A stretch of 64,000 nt of DNA from Pseudomonas cavernicola (GTDB lineage: Bacteria > Pseudomonadota > Gammaproteobacteria > Pseudomonadales > Pseudomonadaceae). The stretch spans positions 620,001 to 684,000 of the forward strand of contig NZ_QYUR01000006.1 of the NCBI RefSeq assembly GCF_003596405.1. Reading direction: 5' to 3'. A program made the translations under genes and the position numbers. Numbering within the stretch: the first letter of the stretch is position 1; the number at the start of each line of letters is the position of its first letter. Shown piece by piece: positions 35,586 through 45,944 of this stretch. The notes under the pieces were generated by a model. It made no database searches. It was not told the origin of the DNA and worked only from the letters and a program-made list of their open reading frames with translations.

Positions 35586-36403
35586 AGCGCGCGCCCACTC
35601 GCATCAAATAGCCAAAACAGTAGCGCGAATACCGGGATGGCCGCGGTCAGACTGTCGATGCGATCTAGCACGCCGCCGTGCCCCGGCAGCAGATTGCTGC
35701 TGTCTTTCAGCCCAGCCTGACGCTTGAACATGCTCTCGGTCAGATCACCGACCACCGAGACCAGCACCACCAATGCCGCACCGCCCAGACCCAGAACGAA
35801 CTCATTGACCGACCAATCGCGGTAAACCCCAACCGCCGCAGTGATCAACAGACTGGCCAGCAGGCCACCGAACAGGCCTTCCCAGCTTTTGCCAGGGCTA
35901 ACTTGCGGTGCCAGCTTGCGTTTGCCGAATGCCTTACCGGAGAAGTAGGCACCGATATCCGCCCCCCACACCAGCACCATCACCGACAGAATCAACCCGT
36001 TGGCCAGTGGCCACTGCTTGAGAAGCACCAAACCTTGCCAAGCCGGCAGTAAGATTAGTAGTCCGATCACCAACTTGGCGGGCGCACCCGCCCAATAGCG
36101 GCTACTAGACGGAAAGCTCAACACCAGTAGCGTGGCCAACAGCCACCAAACGATCGCTGCCAGCAATATCCAGGGGGCGAGCGCCGGCACCCGATAAAAC
36201 AGATAGAGCAGAACAGCGACCAGCAGCGCGTAGCCAACACGGGCAGGCTGCGCCGAAAACCCGGCCAGACGCGCCCACTCCCAACCACCCAAGGTGACTA
36301 CCGCGCCGATGAACAGAGCAAAAGCTCCGCCATCCAGCAGGAAGAACCCGCCTAGCGCGACGGGCAACAGCAGCAACGCCGTGATGATTCGTTGTTTCAA
36401 CAT
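35582..36403 (-). CDS. cdsA: Phosphatidate cytidylyltransferase
   Basis: 273 residues, about eight membrane helices. The CDP-diglyceride synthase signature [21 protein letters not shown] followed by VLDRIDS is near 205-235. It makes CDP-diacylglycerol for all phospholipids. It overlaps uppS by 7 bases. Confidence 0.98.
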   Translation of the reverse strand: MLKQRIITALLLLPVALGGFFLLDGGAFALFIGAVVTLGGWEWARLAGFSAQPARVGYALLVAVLLYLFYRVPALAPWILLAAIVWWLLATLLVLSFPSSSRYWAGAPAKLVIGLLILLPAWQGLVLLKQWPLANGLILSVMVLVWGADIGAYFSGKAFGKRKLAPQVSPGKSWEGLFGGLLASLLITAAVGVYRDWSVNEFVLGLGGAALVVLVSVVGDLTESMFKRQAGLKDSSNLLPGHGGVLDRIDSLTAAIPVFALLFWLFDASGRAL

Positions 36404-37158
36404 TGAGCGCGAGCCTCGGCTGCCACTTGCTCACTGGTCTTACCGAAGCGACGTTGGCGGGTGGCATAATCGGCCAGTGCTTTGCGCATGGCTTCGTGTT
36501 TGAAATCCGGCCAAAACAAGTCGGAGAAATACAGCTCGGAGTAAGCCAACTGCCAGAGCAGGAAATTACTAATGCGGTGCTCACCGCCAGTCCGGATGCA
36601 CAGATCCGGCAGCGGCAAGTCGCCGGTTGCGAGACAGGTTTGCAATAAACCAGGGGTTATATCTTCCGGCTGCAGATGACCCGCCTGAACCTCACGCGCC
36701 AAGCGTTGCGCAGCCTGCGCGATATCCCACTGACCACCATAGTTGGCGGCGACCTGCAGCACGAAGCGTTTATTTCCAGCTGTCAATGCCTCAGCCTCGC
36801 GCATCGCAGCTTGCAGCCCTGGGTGGAAGCGCGTGCGGTCACCGATGATACGCAGGCTGATGGCGTTTTCATTGAGCCTTTTCGCCTCACGGCGCAGCGC
36901 CGTCAGGAACAACTCCATCAACGCCCCCACCTCTTCGGCAGGTCGCTCCCAGTTTTCACTGGAGAAGGCGAACAGAGTCAGAACCTCGACACCCGCTTCG
37001 GCGCATACCTCAATCACCGCACGCACCGCATCGACGCCTGCTTTATGCCCGGCAATGCCGGGTAGCAGGCGTTTCTTCGCCCAGCGGTTATTACCATCCA
37101 TGATGATTGCCACATGACGTGGCACTGCCGGAACCCCAGCTTTGACTTTCTTGTCCAT
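36397..37158 (-). CDS. uppS: Undecaprenyl diphosphate synthase
   Basis: 253 residues. Catalytic Asp21 in IIMDGNNRWAKKR; FAFSSENWERP and DLCIRTGGEHRISNFLLWQLAYSE mark the substrate sites. It builds the C55 carrier lipid for cell wall and lipopolysaccharide export, using isoprenoids from the Dxr pathway next door. Confidence 0.98.
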   Translation of the reverse strand: MDKKVKAGVPAVPRHVAIIMDGNNRWAKKRLLPGIAGHKAGVDAVRAVIEVCAEAGVEVLTLFAFSSENWERPAEEVGALMELFLTALRREAKRLNENAISLRIIGDRTRFHPGLQAAMREAEALTAGNKRFVLQVAANYGGQWDIAQAAQRLAREVQAGHLQPEDITPGLLQTCLATGDLPLPDLCIRTGGEHRISNFLLWQLAYSELYFSDLFWPDFKHEAMRKALADYATRQRRFGKTSEQVAAEARAQC

Positions 37159-37172
37159 GGCGATACTGGCCG

Positions 37173-37730
37173 TCAGACGGCCATCAGGTCCGCTTCTTTC
37201 TGCTTCACAGCCACTTCGATATCCGCCACGAACTTGTCTGTCAGCTTCTGGATATCATCTGCAGCACGACGTTCTTCGTCTTCGCTGATTTCTTTCTCTT
37301 TGACCAGCCCCTTGAGCTGACTCAGCGCATCGCGACGGATATTACGCACAGCCACACGGGCATCTTCCGCTGCGTCACGAGCCTGTTTGGTGAAGCCCTT
37401 GCGGGTCTCTTCAGTCAAGGCAGGCATCGAGATAAGAAGGAGCTCGCCCAGGTTCGTCGGGTTGAAGCCCAGACCGGAACTCTGGATAGCCTTGTCGACC
37501 GCCGCCAGCATATTGCGCTCGAAAGCCACCACTTGCAGGGTCTGGGAATCCTTGACGGTCACGTTTGCGACCTGATTCAGAGGTGTGTCGGCACCATAAT
37601 AAGGCACCATTACCCCATCCAGAATGCTCGGATGCGCCTTGCCGGTACGAATTCGGCTGAAAGCATGAGCCAGCGATTCCAGGGTTTTCTTCATGCGCTC
37701 CTGCGCGTCTTTTTTGATCTCGTTGATCAT
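37173..37730 (-). CDS. frr: Ribosome recycling factor
   Basis: 185 residues, the family length. Signatures [24 protein letters not shown] and the helix hinge [15 protein letters not shown] are present. With EF-G it splits post-termination ribosomes. It overlaps pyrH by 4 bases. Confidence 0.98.
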   Translation of the reverse strand: MINEIKKDAQERMKKTLESLAHAFSRIRTGKAHPSILDGVMVPYYGADTPLNQVANVTVKDSQTLQVVAFERNMLAAVDKAIQSSGLGFNPTNLGELLLISMPALTEETRKGFTKQARDAAEDARVAVRNIRRDALSQLKGLVKEKEISEDEERRAADDIQKLTDKFVADIEVAVKQKEADLMAV

Positions 37731-38470
37731 TGCTCACCCTCCTCGATCAGAGTTCCTTCAGCGCCACCCACCACGATATTCAGCAGGGCGCCTGGCTTAT
37801 TCATATTGAAGACCCGCAACGGCATCTTGTGATCGCGGCACAGACAGATGGCCGTCAGGTCCATCACGCCCAGTTTGCGATCCAACACTTCGTCATAGGT
37901 CAAATGGTCGAATTTTTCTGCATGAGGGTCTTTAAAGGGATCGGCGGTGTAGACGCCATCGACCTTAGTCGCTTTCAACACCACGTCCGCATCAATTTCG
38001 ATGGCGCGCAGACAAGCTGCGGAGTCCGTAGTGAAAAAAGGATTACCCGTACCTGCAGCGAAGATCACCACATCACCCGAGTTCAGATGACGGATACCTT
38101 TACGGCGATCATAGTGATCAGTCACCCCCACCATGGAGATGGCCGACATGACAATGGCGGGGATATTCGAGCGCTCCAGCGCATCGCGCATGGCCAAGGC
38201 GTTCATCACCGTCGCCAGCATACCCATGTGGTCGCCGGTTACGCGATCCATGCCGGCCGCGCTCAAAGCGGCGCCGCGGAACAGATTACCACCGCCAATA
38301 ACCAGACCAACCTGCACGCCGATACCAACCAGTTGGCCGACTTCCAACGCCATGCGATCCAGCACCTTCGGATCAATACCGAAGTCTTCCGAACCCATCA
38401 GGGCCTCGCCGCTAAGTTTGAGCAGAATGCGTTTGTAGCGAGGTTGGCGACCACTCACCTGCTGGGCCAT
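37727..38470 (-). CDS. pyrH: UMP kinase
   Basis: 247 residues, amino-acid-kinase fold. [23 protein letters not shown] and [21 protein letters not shown] segments identify the bacterial hexameric UMP kinase. It phosphorylates UMP to UDP. It stands between tsf and frr, the conserved order. Confidence 0.98.
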   Translation of the reverse strand: MAQQVSGRQPRYKRILLKLSGEALMGSEDFGIDPKVLDRMALEVGQLVGIGVQVGLVIGGGNLFRGAALSAAGMDRVTGDHMGMLATVMNALAMRDALERSNIPAIVMSAISMVGVTDHYDRRKGIRHLNSGDVVIFAAGTGNPFFTTDSAACLRAIEIDADVVLKATKVDGVYTADPFKDPHAEKFDHLTYDEVLDRKLGVMDLTAICLCRDHKMPLRVFNMNKPGALLNIVVGGAEGTLIEEGEQ

Positions 38471-38613
38471 GCGTGTCTCTCCTGCGGCGTTTGAATTCTG
38501 AGCAGGCTAATGCAGCCTGCATTGATCGAGCGCTTGGACAGCACTCCAGGCATTTGGTGCTGGACAATGCACCAATACCGCTAACACATGCAATTTGTCG
38601 CCCTAGTTTGACA

Positions 38614-38645
38614 AAGAGGCTGCGCGCGTAAGCGGGCAGCCTCTT
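38614..38645 (-). terminator. tsf terminator
   Basis: Ten-base arms (AAGAGGCTGC / GCAGCCTCTT) with an outer GTCGCCC / GGGGCGAC pairing form a long hairpin 24 bases after the tsf stop. The remaining 198-base tsf-pyrH gap shows nothing else clear, so pyrH-frr probably has its own promoter. Confidence 0.7.
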
Positions 38646-38668
38646 CGGGGCGACAGCTTGAAACCGTC

Positions 38669-39538
38669 TTACTGCTTGCTTGCAGCCAGCTGTGCAGCTA
38701 CTTCGGCAGCGAAGTCGACTTCGCCCTTGTCGATGCCTTCACCCACTTCGAAGCGTGTGAAGGAAACGATTTCGGCGCCAGCTTTCTTGGCCAGATCGCC
38801 AATCTTGACTTCAGGATCCTTAACGAAAGGCTGCCCAACCAGGCTCGCTTCAGCGAGAAACTTCTGGATACGGCCTGCAACCATTTTCTCAACGATTTCA
38901 GCCGGCTTGCCTTTGATCTTGTCCTCGTTCAAAGCCAGGAAAATTTCTTTTTCCTTGGCAACGGTTTCTGCGGAAACCTGAGTCGGATCGAGGAACTGCG
39001 GGTTGCTCGCCGCAACGTGCATGGCGATATCTTTTGCCAACTCGACGCTGCCGCCTTTCAGAGCAACCAGAACACCGATGCGATGGCCGTGCAGGTAAGA
39101 ACCAACCACGTCAGCCTCAACGCTGGTCAGGCGACGGATATTGACGTTCTCGCCAACCTTCGAGACCAGAGCCAGACGCGCTTCTTCCTGAGCAGCAATC
39201 AGCGGAGCCGCGTCAGTCATTTGCTCAGCGAAAGCCTTATTGACGCTGCTGCTGACGAATGCTTTGAAGTCATCCTGAAGAGCCAGGAAGTCGGTCTGCG
39301 AGTTGACTTCGATGATCACGGCGCGCTTGTTGTCTTCGGCAACGCGCACAGCGATCGAGCCTTCGGCAGCGATGTTGCCGGCTTTCTTGGCTGCCTTGAT
39401 AGCACCAGCGGCACGCATGTCGTCGATTGCTTTTTCAATGTCGCCGCCAGCAGCGGTCAACGCTTTCTTGCAATCCATCATGCCCTGGCCAGTGCGCTCA
39501 CGCAGTTCTTTAACCAACGCTGCAGTAATCTCTGCCAT
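38669..39538 (-). CDS. tsf: Elongation factor Ts
   Basis: 289 residues from [21 protein letters not shown]; the upstream extension is not part of the family. The conserved TDFLALQ-type motif and [10 protein letters not shown] are present. It recycles EF-Tu by nucleotide exchange. It follows rpsB after a strong hairpin. Confidence 0.98.
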   Translation of the reverse strand: MAEITAALVKELRERTGQGMMDCKKALTAAGGDIEKAIDDMRAAGAIKAAKKAGNIAAEGSIAVRVAEDNKRAVIIEVNSQTDFLALQDDFKAFVSSSVNKAFAEQMTDAAPLIAAQEEARLALVSKVGENVNIRRLTSVEADVVGSYLHGHRIGVLVALKGGSVELAKDIAMHVAASNPQFLDPTQVSAETVAKEKEIFLALNEDKIKGKPAEIVEKMVAGRIQKFLAEASLVGQPFVKDPEVKIGDLAKKAGAEIVSFTRFEVGEGIDKGEVDFAAEVAAQLAASKQ

Positions 39539-39608
39539 TTTCGAAATCCTCTTGGATAGGTCTTCAACCATTCCACCCGGCGGACCGGGCGATCAATTCT
39601 AAGGTGGC

Positions 39609-39633
39609 AAAAAGGGGGCCTAGCCCCCTTTTT
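39609..39633. terminator. Hairpin between rpsB and tsf
   Basis: Perfect 11-base arms (AAAAAGGGGGC / GCCCCCTTTTT) around a 3-base loop, 30 bases after rpsB. As in E. coli it probably reduces tsf expression relative to rpsB. Confidence 0.88.
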
Positions 39634-39663
39634 GCGTACCGAGTGACGCTAGACGCCTTCTAC

Positions 39664-40407
39664 TCAGCCTTCAGCTTGCTCAGCAGCCGGAGCCTGCTCG
39701 ACGAACTCGTCAGTGCCGCCAGCAGCATTGCTGCGACCGCGAACAACGGCGTCAGCCATGGCACCCATGTACAGCTGAATGGCGCGAATGGCGTCATCGT
39801 TGCCTGGGATGATGTAGTCCACACCTTCCGGGCTGCTGTTGGTATCGACGATGCCGATAACCGGGATACCAAGCTTGTTAGCTTCGGTGATTGCAATGCG
39901 CTCGTGATCAACGTCGATTACGAACAGGGCATCAGGCAGGCCGCCCATGTCCTTGATACCACCCAGGCTGCGATCCAGTTTTTCCAGATCACGGCTGCGC
40001 ATCAGCGCTTCTTTCTTGGTCAGTTTGGTGAAAGTGCCGTCTTGGGACTGGATTTCCAGTTCACGCAGGCGCTTGATCGACTGACGGATGGTCTTGTAGT
40101 TGGTCAGCATGCCGCCCAACCAGCGGTGATCGACGAACGGCGAGCCGCAGCGAGCAGCTTCTTCGCGCACGATCTTGCCAGCGGAACGCTTGGTGCCGAC
40201 GAACAGAATTTTGTTTTTGCCCGAAGCCAGCTTCTCAACGAAGGACAGAGCCTCATTGAACATCGGCAGGGTTTTTTCGAGGTTGATGATGTGAATCTTG
40301 TTACGCGCACCGAAAATGAACTTGCCCATTTTCGGGTTCCAGTAACGGGTCTGGTGGCCGAAGTGCACACCGGCCTTCAACATATCGCGCATATTGACTT
40401 GGGACAT
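39664..40407 (-). CDS. rpsB: 30S ribosomal protein S2
   Basis: 247 residues. [35 protein letters not shown] and [24 protein letters not shown] are conserved S2 segments; the acidic Ala/Glu-rich tail is typical. The AAGGAA ribosome site is 7 bases from the ATG. A structured leader lies upstream. Confidence 0.99.
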   Translation of the reverse strand: MSQVNMRDMLKAGVHFGHQTRYWNPKMGKFIFGARNKIHIINLEKTLPMFNEALSFVEKLASGKNKILFVGTKRSAGKIVREEAARCGSPFVDHRWLGGMLTNYKTIRQSIKRLRELEIQSQDGTFTKLTKKEALMRSRDLEKLDRSLGGIKDMGGLPDALFVIDVDHERIAITEANKLGIPVIGIVDTNSSPEGVDYIIPGNDDAIRAIQLYMGAMADAVVRGRSNAAGGTDEFVEQAPAAEQAEG

Positions 40408-40542
40408 GATAGTTCCTTAATAAGTCGGGTTAGGCCTCCACGCATCCCAATGACCAACCCCCAGCGTTAGCTGAGAGGCACCCAGGCCACCGTGTCGATA
40501 CGTGTGTGGGTTTAAGCTTTTCAGGCTGGAGCCCGGAAAGCG
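40408..40542 (-). promoter_or_regulatory. rpsB leader, candidate S2 autoregulatory RNA
   Basis: The 135-base leader between the likely transcription start and rpsB includes a stem made by GGGTTGG and CCTAACCC around a loop with GGGATGCGTGGAGG, shortly before the ribosome site. In E. coli and other gammaproteobacteria the rpsB 5' leader mediates feedback repression by S2. The same role here is inferred from position and structure only. Confidence 0.45.
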
Positions 40543-40548
40543 GCGCAT

Positions 40549-40577
40549 TTTATATCACAGAAGATGGCGAAACGAAA
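40549..40577 (-). promoter_or_regulatory. Candidate rpsB promoter
   Basis: Minus strand TTTCGT and TATAAA are 17 bases apart. The rest of the 370-base rpsB-map divergent region (40578-40730) shows no gene or clear repeat. Confidence 0.4.
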
Positions 40578-40730
40578 CCAGCAGTAACGAGCAACCGAGA
40601 ATGTTTGCTCCTTATCGGTGCCAATAAAGCAGCCCCAAATGCAACAGCCGCCGCCCGACATCACACATCTATATGCCGCAGGAATCACTGCGTTGTGCTT
40701 AGTTTCCCGAAGGGGTCTGCTAGAATCGCG

Positions 40731-40736
40731 CTTTCC
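40731..40736 (+). promoter_or_regulatory. Candidate map -10 element
   Basis: TAGAAT with CGCGC following, 42 bases before map; a weak TTAGTT lies about 16 bases upstream. It shares the 11-base string TAGAATCGCGC with the fdxA upstream region. Confidence 0.45.
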
Positions 40737-40777
40737 TGTATTTTTGCCTTGCGCCTGTGTGCGCCGAGAGAGTTCGC

Positions 40778-41560
40778 ATGACCGTCACCATCAAGACGCC
40801 CGAGGAAATCGAAAAAATGCGCGTTGCCGGCCGCCTGGCTGGTGAAGTGCTGGAGATGATCGGCGAGTACGTCAAACCTGGCGTCACCACCGAGGAACTG
40901 GATCGCATCTGCCACGACTACATCGTCAACGTGCAGCAGGCCATCCCGGCACCCCTCAACTATAAAGGCTTCCCCAAGTCGATCTGCACCTCGATCAACC
41001 ATGTGGTTTGCCATGGCATCCCGAATGAGAAGCCACTGAAGGACGGCGATGTGCTGAACATCGACATCACCGTGATCAAGGATGGCTACCACGGCGACAC
41101 CAGCAAGATGTTCATGGTCGGCAAGGTCAGCGAGTGGGCCGAAAAACTCGCCCGCATCACCCAAGAGTGCATGTACAAGGGCATTGAGTTGGTTCGCCCG
41201 GGCGCCCGCCTCGGTGATATTGGCGAAGTGATCCAGAAGCACGCCGAGAAAAACGGTTACTCGGTGGTTCGCGAATACTGTGGCCACGGCATCGGCAAGG
41301 TGTTCCACGAGGAGCCGCAGGTCCTGCACTACGGCCGTGCCGGCACCGGCATGGAGCTGAAAGAAGGCATGACCTTCACCATCGAGCCGATGATCAACCA
41401 AGGCCGCGCGGAAACCCGCCTACTGGGCGACGGCTGGACCGCCATCACCAAGGACCGCAAACTCTCCGCACAGTGGGAGCACACCGTATTGGTGACCGCT
41501 ACTGGCTACGAGATATTCACCCTGCGCCACGATGACAGCATCCCGCGCACTTCGGCCTGA
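40778..41560 (+). CDS. map: Methionine aminopeptidase, type I
   Basis: 260 residues from MTVTIKTPEEIEKMR, preceded by GAGAG. Metal ligands: Asp96 in NIDITV, Asp107 in HGDTSKMF, the histidine in CGHGIGKVFHEEP, and glutamates in FTIEPMI and WEHTVLVT. It removes the initiator methionine. It is divergent from rpsB and is followed by glnD after 33 bases. Confidence 0.98.
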   Translation: MTVTIKTPEEIEKMRVAGRLAGEVLEMIGEYVKPGVTTEELDRICHDYIVNVQQAIPAPLNYKGFPKSICTSINHVVCHGIPNEKPLKDGDVLNIDITVIKDGYHGDTSKMFMVGKVSEWAEKLARITQECMYKGIELVRPGARLGDIGEVIQKHAEKNGYSVVREYCGHGIGKVFHEEPQVLHYGRAGTGMELKEGMTFTIEPMINQGRAETRLLGDGWTAITKDRKLSAQWEHTVLVTATGYEIFTLRHDDSIPRTSA

Positions 41561-41593
41561 TAGGCCGCTCGCACTATAAAGGAAGGCTGCTGC

Positions 41594-44296
41594 ATGCCGC
41601 AGGTGGATCCCGAGTTGTTCGACCGCGGACAGTTCCAAGCGGAACTGGCCTTGAAGTCCAGCCCAATCGCTGCATTCAAGAAAGCGATCCGTCGAGTTCA
41701 CGAAGTGCTCGACGCCCGCTTCAAGAGCGGCCGGGATATTCGTCGCCTGGTGGAAGACCGCGCCTGGTGCGTCGACCAAATCCTGCGCGAAGCCTGGGCG
41801 CGATTCGACTGGAGCCGCGAGGCCGACATCGCCCTGCTGGCGGTCGGCGGCTATGGCCGCGGCGAGCTGCACCCTTACTCGGACATCGACTTGCTGATCC
41901 TGCTCGATAGCGCCGATCACGAGACCTTTCGCGAGCCGATCGAGCGCTTCCTCACCCTGCTCTGGGATATCGGCCTGGAAGTCGGCCAGAGCGTGCGTTC
42001 GATAGATGAGTGCGTCGAAGAGGCCCGTGCCGACCTGACGGTGATCACCAACCTGATGGAAAGCCGCACCATCGCCGGCCCAGAGCACCTGCGCCAGCGC
42101 ATGCTGGAAGTCACCAGCAACTCACAAATGTGGCCGAGCAAGAACTTTTTCTTGGCCAAGCGTGAGGAACAGCGCGCCCGTCACGGCAAATACAACGACA
42201 CCGAGTACAACCTCGAACCCAACGTCAAAGGCTCGCCCGGCGGCCTACGCGATATCCAGACCATCCTCTGGGTCGCGCGCCGACATTTCGGCACGCTCAA
42301 CCTGCACGCGATGGTCGGCCAGGGCTTCCTGCTGGAAAGCGAGTACGCCCTGCTCGCCTCCTCCCAGGAGTTCCTCTGGAAGGTGCGCTACGCCCTGCAC
42401 ATGCTGGCTGGCCGCGCCGAAGACCGCCTGCTGTTCGATCACCAGCGCAGCATCGCCGGCCTGCTCGGTTTCGAAGACAGCAACAGCAAGCTTGCCATCG
42501 AACGCTTTATGCAGAAGTACTACCGGGTGGTGATGAGCATCGCCGAGCTGAGCGAACTGATCGTCCAGCACTTCGAAGAGGTGATCCTGCGCACCGGCGA
42601 AACCAGTCAGGCGCAACCGTTGAATAGCCGCTTCCAGCTGCGCGACGGCTATATCGAAGTCACTCATCCGAACGTCTTCAAGCGCACGCCGTTCGCGCTA
42701 CTGGAAATCTTCGTGCTGATGGCTCAGCACCCGGAGATCAAAGGGGTACGCGCCGACACCATCCGCCTGCTGCGCGACCACCGACACCTGATCGACGCTG
42801 AGTTTCGCAACGACATTCGCAATACCAGCCTGTTTATCGAGCTGTTCAAGTGCGAGATCGGCATTCACCGCAACCTGCGGCGGATGAACCGCTACGGTAT
42901 CCTCGGCCGCTATTTGCCCGAGTTCGGCGACATCATCGGGCAGATGCAGCACGACCTGTTCCATATCTATACGGTCGATGCGCACACCCTGAACCTGATC
43001 AAACACCTGCGCAAACTGCAATACACGCCGATCTCGGAGAAGTTTCCGCTGGCCAGCAAGCTCATGGGCAGGCTGCCCAAGCCGGAGCTGATCTACCTGG
43101 CCGGTCTGTACCACGACATCGGCAAGGGCCGTGGTGGCGACCACTCGGAGCTGGGCGCGGTGGATGCGGAAGCTTTCTGCCAACGCCATCAACTGCCGAC
43201 CTGGGACAGCCGGCTGATCGTCTGGCTGGTGCAGAACCACCTGGTGATGTCGACCACCGCCCAACGCAAGGATCTGTCCGACCCGCAGGTGATCCACGAC
43301 TTCGCCCAACTGGTCGGCGACCAGACGCGCCTGGATTACCTCTATGTGCTGACGGTGTCCGATATCAACGCCACCAACCCCAGCCTGTGGAACTCCTGGC
43401 GCGCCAGCCTGCTGCGCCAGCTGTATACCGAGACCAAGCGCGCCCTGCGCCGCGGCCTGGAACACCCGGTCGACCGCGAAGAGCAGATCCGCCAGACGCA
43501 AAGCGCGGCGCTGGACATTCTGGTGCGTAGCGGCACCGACCCGGACGATGCCGAACAGCTCTGGTCGCAGCTCGGCGATGACTACTTCCTGCGACATACC
43601 GCTGGCGATGTCGTCTGGCATACCGATGCGATCTTGCAGCACAGCGCGAGCCACGACCCGCTGGTGCTGATCAAGGAAACCACCCAGCGCGAGTTCGAGG
43701 GCGGCACGCAGATCTTCATTTATGCGCCGGACCAGCACGACTTCTTCGCCGTGACCGTAGCGGCCATGGATCAGCTCAACCTGAACATTCACGATGCGCG
43801 GGTGATCACCTCCACCAGCCAGTTCACCCTCGACACCTATATCGTGCTCGACGCCGATGGCGGCTCGATTGGCGACAACCCGGCGCGGATCAAAGAGATT
43901 CGCCAAGGTCTGGTCGATGCACTGAAGAATCCGGATGACTACCGGACGATCATCCAGCGCCGCGTACCACGCCAACTCAAGCACTTCGCCTTTGCCCCGC
44001 AAGTGACCATTTCCAACGATGCGCAGCGCCCGGTGACCGTGCTCGAGCTGATCTCCCCCGACCGCCCTGGCCTGCTGGCGCGGATCGGCAAGATCTTTCT
44101 CGACTTCGATTTGTCGCTGCAAAATGCCAAGATCGCCACGCTCGGCGAGCGCGTAGAAGACGTGTTCTTCGTCACCGACGCGCACAATCACCCCCTGTCA
44201 GACCCGGAGCTGTGTGCTCGTCTGCAGGAAGCGATCATCAAGCAGCTGTCTGACGCCGACGGCGAGAAAATCGAATTGTCACGTATCAGTATCTAG
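41594..44296 (+). CDS. glnD: Bifunctional PII uridylyltransferase / uridylyl-removing enzyme
   Basis: 900 residues, full length. Nucleotidyltransferase domain with [17 protein letters not shown] (about 88-104), HD domain with [14 protein letters not shown] (about 510), and two C-terminal ACT domains (about 705-790 and 815-895). It modifies PII proteins according to glutamine level and so sets nitrogen assimilation. The likely start is the ATG after AAAGGAAGG. Confidence 0.98.
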   Translation: MPQVDPELFDRGQFQAELALKSSPIAAFKKAIRRVHEVLDARFKSGRDIRRLVEDRAWCVDQILREAWARFDWSREADIALLAVGGYGRGELHPYSDIDLLILLDSADHETFREPIERFLTLLWDIGLEVGQSVRSIDECVEEARADLTVITNLMESRTIAGPEHLRQRMLEVTSNSQMWPSKNFFLAKREEQRARHGKYNDTEYNLEPNVKGSPGGLRDIQTILWVARRHFGTLNLHAMVGQGFLLESEYALLASSQEFLWKVRYALHMLAGRAEDRLLFDHQRSIAGLLGFEDSNSKLAIERFMQKYYRVVMSIAELSELIVQHFEEVILRTGETSQAQPLNSRFQLRDGYIEVTHPNVFKRTPFALLEIFVLMAQHPEIKGVRADTIRLLRDHRHLIDAEFRNDIRNTSLFIELFKCEIGIHRNLRRMNRYGILGRYLPEFGDIIGQMQHDLFHIYTVDAHTLNLIKHLRKLQYTPISEKFPLASKLMGRLPKPELIYLAGLYHDIGKGRGGDHSELGAVDAEAFCQRHQLPTWDSRLIVWLVQNHLVMSTTAQRKDLSDPQVIHDFAQLVGDQTRLDYLYVLTVSDINATNPSLWNSWRASLLRQLYTETKRALRRGLEHPVDREEQIRQTQSAALDILVRSGTDPDDAEQLWSQLGDDYFLRHTAGDVVWHTDAILQHSASHDPLVLIKETTQREFEGGTQIFIYAPDQHDFFAVTVAAMDQLNLNIHDARVITSTSQFTLDTYIVLDADGGSIGDNPARIKEIRQGLVDALKNPDDYRTIIQRRVPRQLKHFAFAPQVTISNDAQRPVTVLELISPDRPGLLARIGKIFLDFDLSLQNAKIATLGERVEDVFFVTDAHNHPLSDPELCARLQEAIIKQLSDADGEKIELSRISI

Positions 44297-44394
44297 CTCG
44301 AACTCTAGGGTGCGATCAGGCCAACGGCCGCATTGCACCGAATTTGATCCACCGGCGGCGCACTGCGCTGCGCTTATTATTGACGCCCGACACC

Positions 44395-45591
44395 ATGAAT
44401 GACGCACTGAAGCAACTGCAGCCATACCCCTTCGAAAAACTCCGCGCCCTGCTGGCCGGCGCCCAACCGCCGGCAGGCAAGTCACCGATCGCCCTGTCGA
44501 TTGGCGAGCCGAAGCACCGCTCGCCGGCCTTTGTCGCTGAAGCGCTGGCCAGCAACCTCGAACAACTGGCGGTCTACCCGACCACTCTGGGTATCCCGGC
44601 CTTGCGTGAAGCCATCGCCCGCTGGTGCACACGGCGCTTCGACCTGCCGGCCGGCTGGCTAGATGCCGCGCGGCATGTGCTGCCGGTCAACGGCACCCGT
44701 GAAGCGCTGTTCGCCTTCACCCAGACCGTGGTGCAGCGCCGCGACGACGCGTTGGTGGTCAGCCCCAACCCGTTCTATCAGATCTATGAAGGCGCCGCGT
44801 TGCTCGCCGGTGCGCAGCCGCACTACCTGGCGTGTCTGAGCGAGAACGGCTTCAATCCGGATTTCGACGCAGTGCCCGCCGAAATCTGGCAGCGCTGCCA
44901 GATTCTGTTCCTCTGCTCGCCGGGCAACCCCACCGGTGCGCTGATCCCGCTGGCAACCCTGAAAAAGCTGATCCAGCTGGCCGACCAGTACGACTTCGTG
45001 ATCGCTGCCGACGAGTGTTACAGCGAGTTGTACTTCGACGAACAGAATCCGCCCGCCGGGCTGCTGAGCGCCTGCGCGGCGCTGGGCCGCAGCGATTTTG
45101 CCCGCTGCGTGGTCTTTCACAGCCTGTCCAAGCGCTCCAACCTGCCGGGCCTGCGCTCAGGGTTTGTCGCCGGCGACGCCGACATTTTGAAATCTTTCCT
45201 GCTGTACCGTACCTACCACGGCTGCGCCATGCCGGTACAAACCCAGCAGGCCAGCGTCGCCGCCTGGAACGACGAAGCGCATGTCCGCGCCAACCGCGAC
45301 CTGTACCGCGAAAAGTATGACGCCGTGCTGGATATCCTCGCCCCGGTGCTGGACGTGCAACGCCCGGATGGCGGCTTCTACCTGTGGGCGAAAACGCCCA
45401 TCGACGATGCCGAGTTCACCCGCGAGCTGTTCGCCCGCGAGCACGTGACCGTAGTGCCTGGCTCCTACCTGTCACGCGAAGTCGCTGGCTTCAATCCAGG
45501 TGCCGGCCGCGTGCGCATGGCCCTCGTAGCGCCGCTGGCGGAATGCGTCGAAGCCGCCAAACGTGTCCGCGATTTTGTTAAAGGTCTTTGA
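44395..45591 (+). CDS. dapC: Succinyldiaminopimelate aminotransferase
   Basis: 398 residues from MNDALKQLQPYPFEKL. Class I/II PLP aminotransferase: SPGNPTGALIPL and ADECYSELY near the cofactor, and the Schiff-base lysine in SLSKRSNLPGLRSGF (about 237). It makes N-succinyl-diaminopimelate in the succinylase branch of lysine and cell-wall precursor synthesis, together with dapD 1 kb downstream and dapE later in the window. Confidence 0.95.
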   Translation: MNDALKQLQPYPFEKLRALLAGAQPPAGKSPIALSIGEPKHRSPAFVAEALASNLEQLAVYPTTLGIPALREAIARWCTRRFDLPAGWLDAARHVLPVNGTREALFAFTQTVVQRRDDALVVSPNPFYQIYEGAALLAGAQPHYLACLSENGFNPDFDAVPAEIWQRCQILFLCSPGNPTGALIPLATLKKLIQLADQYDFVIAADECYSELYFDEQNPPAGLLSACAALGRSDFARCVVFHSLSKRSNLPGLRSGFVAGDADILKSFLLYRTYHGCAMPVQTQQASVAAWNDEAHVRANRDLYREKYDAVLDILAPVLDVQRPDGGFYLWAKTPIDDAEFTRELFAREHVTVVPGSYLSREVAGFNPGAGRVRMALVAPLAECVEAAKRVRDFVKGL

Positions 45592-45593
45592 AC

Positions 45594-45941
45594 ATGAGCA
45601 TCACGCTGTACGGCATCAAAGCCTGCGACACGATGAAAAAAGCCCGCACCTGGCTCGACGAGCAAGGTGTCAGCTATGCCTTCCACGACTACAAAAGCCT
45701 CGGTATCGACCGCGGCAGCCTGACCAAGTGGTGCGCCGAACACGGCTGGGAAAGCGTGCTGAACCGTGCCGGCACGACCTTCCGCAAGCTGAGCGACGCG
45801 CAGAAAGCCGATCTCGACCAACGCAAAGCCATCGAGTTGATGGTCGCCCAGCCGTCGATGATCAAGCGCCCGGTACTCGACCTCGGCACCAGAACCTTGC
45901 TCGGCTTCAAGCCGGACAACTACGCTGCGGCGTTCGAGTAA
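45594..45941 (+). CDS. ArsC/Spx-family thioredoxin-fold protein (YffB-like)
   Basis: 115 residues from the ATG that overlaps the dapC end region; AAAGG precedes it. An ArsC-like fold is indicated by ITLYGIKACDTMKKARTWL, the VSYAFHDYK strand and the RNxxGTTFRKL-type segment NRAGTTFRKL. Only one cysteine (Cys11) is in the active-site position, and the C-terminal redox partner cysteines of true arsenate reductases are missing. A function in arsenic resistance is therefore unlikely. The gene is regularly found between dapC and dapD in Pseudomonas; the role is unknown to me. Confidence 0.88.
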   Translation: MSITLYGIKACDTMKKARTWLDEQGVSYAFHDYKSLGIDRGSLTKWCAEHGWESVLNRAGTTFRKLSDAQKADLDQRKAIELMVAQPSMIKRPVLDLGTRTLLGFKPDNYAAAFE

Positions 45942-45944
45942 GCC

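Noticed and set aside
42698..44191. 497-codon minus-strand frame opposite glnD
   Set aside because: Antisense shadow of a certain gene; the translation is repetitive in His, Gln and Val and has no domain pattern.
45594..45941. Arsenate reductase (arsenic resistance) assignment
   Set aside because: The YffB-like subgroup lacks the additional redox cysteines and there are no ars genes nearby.
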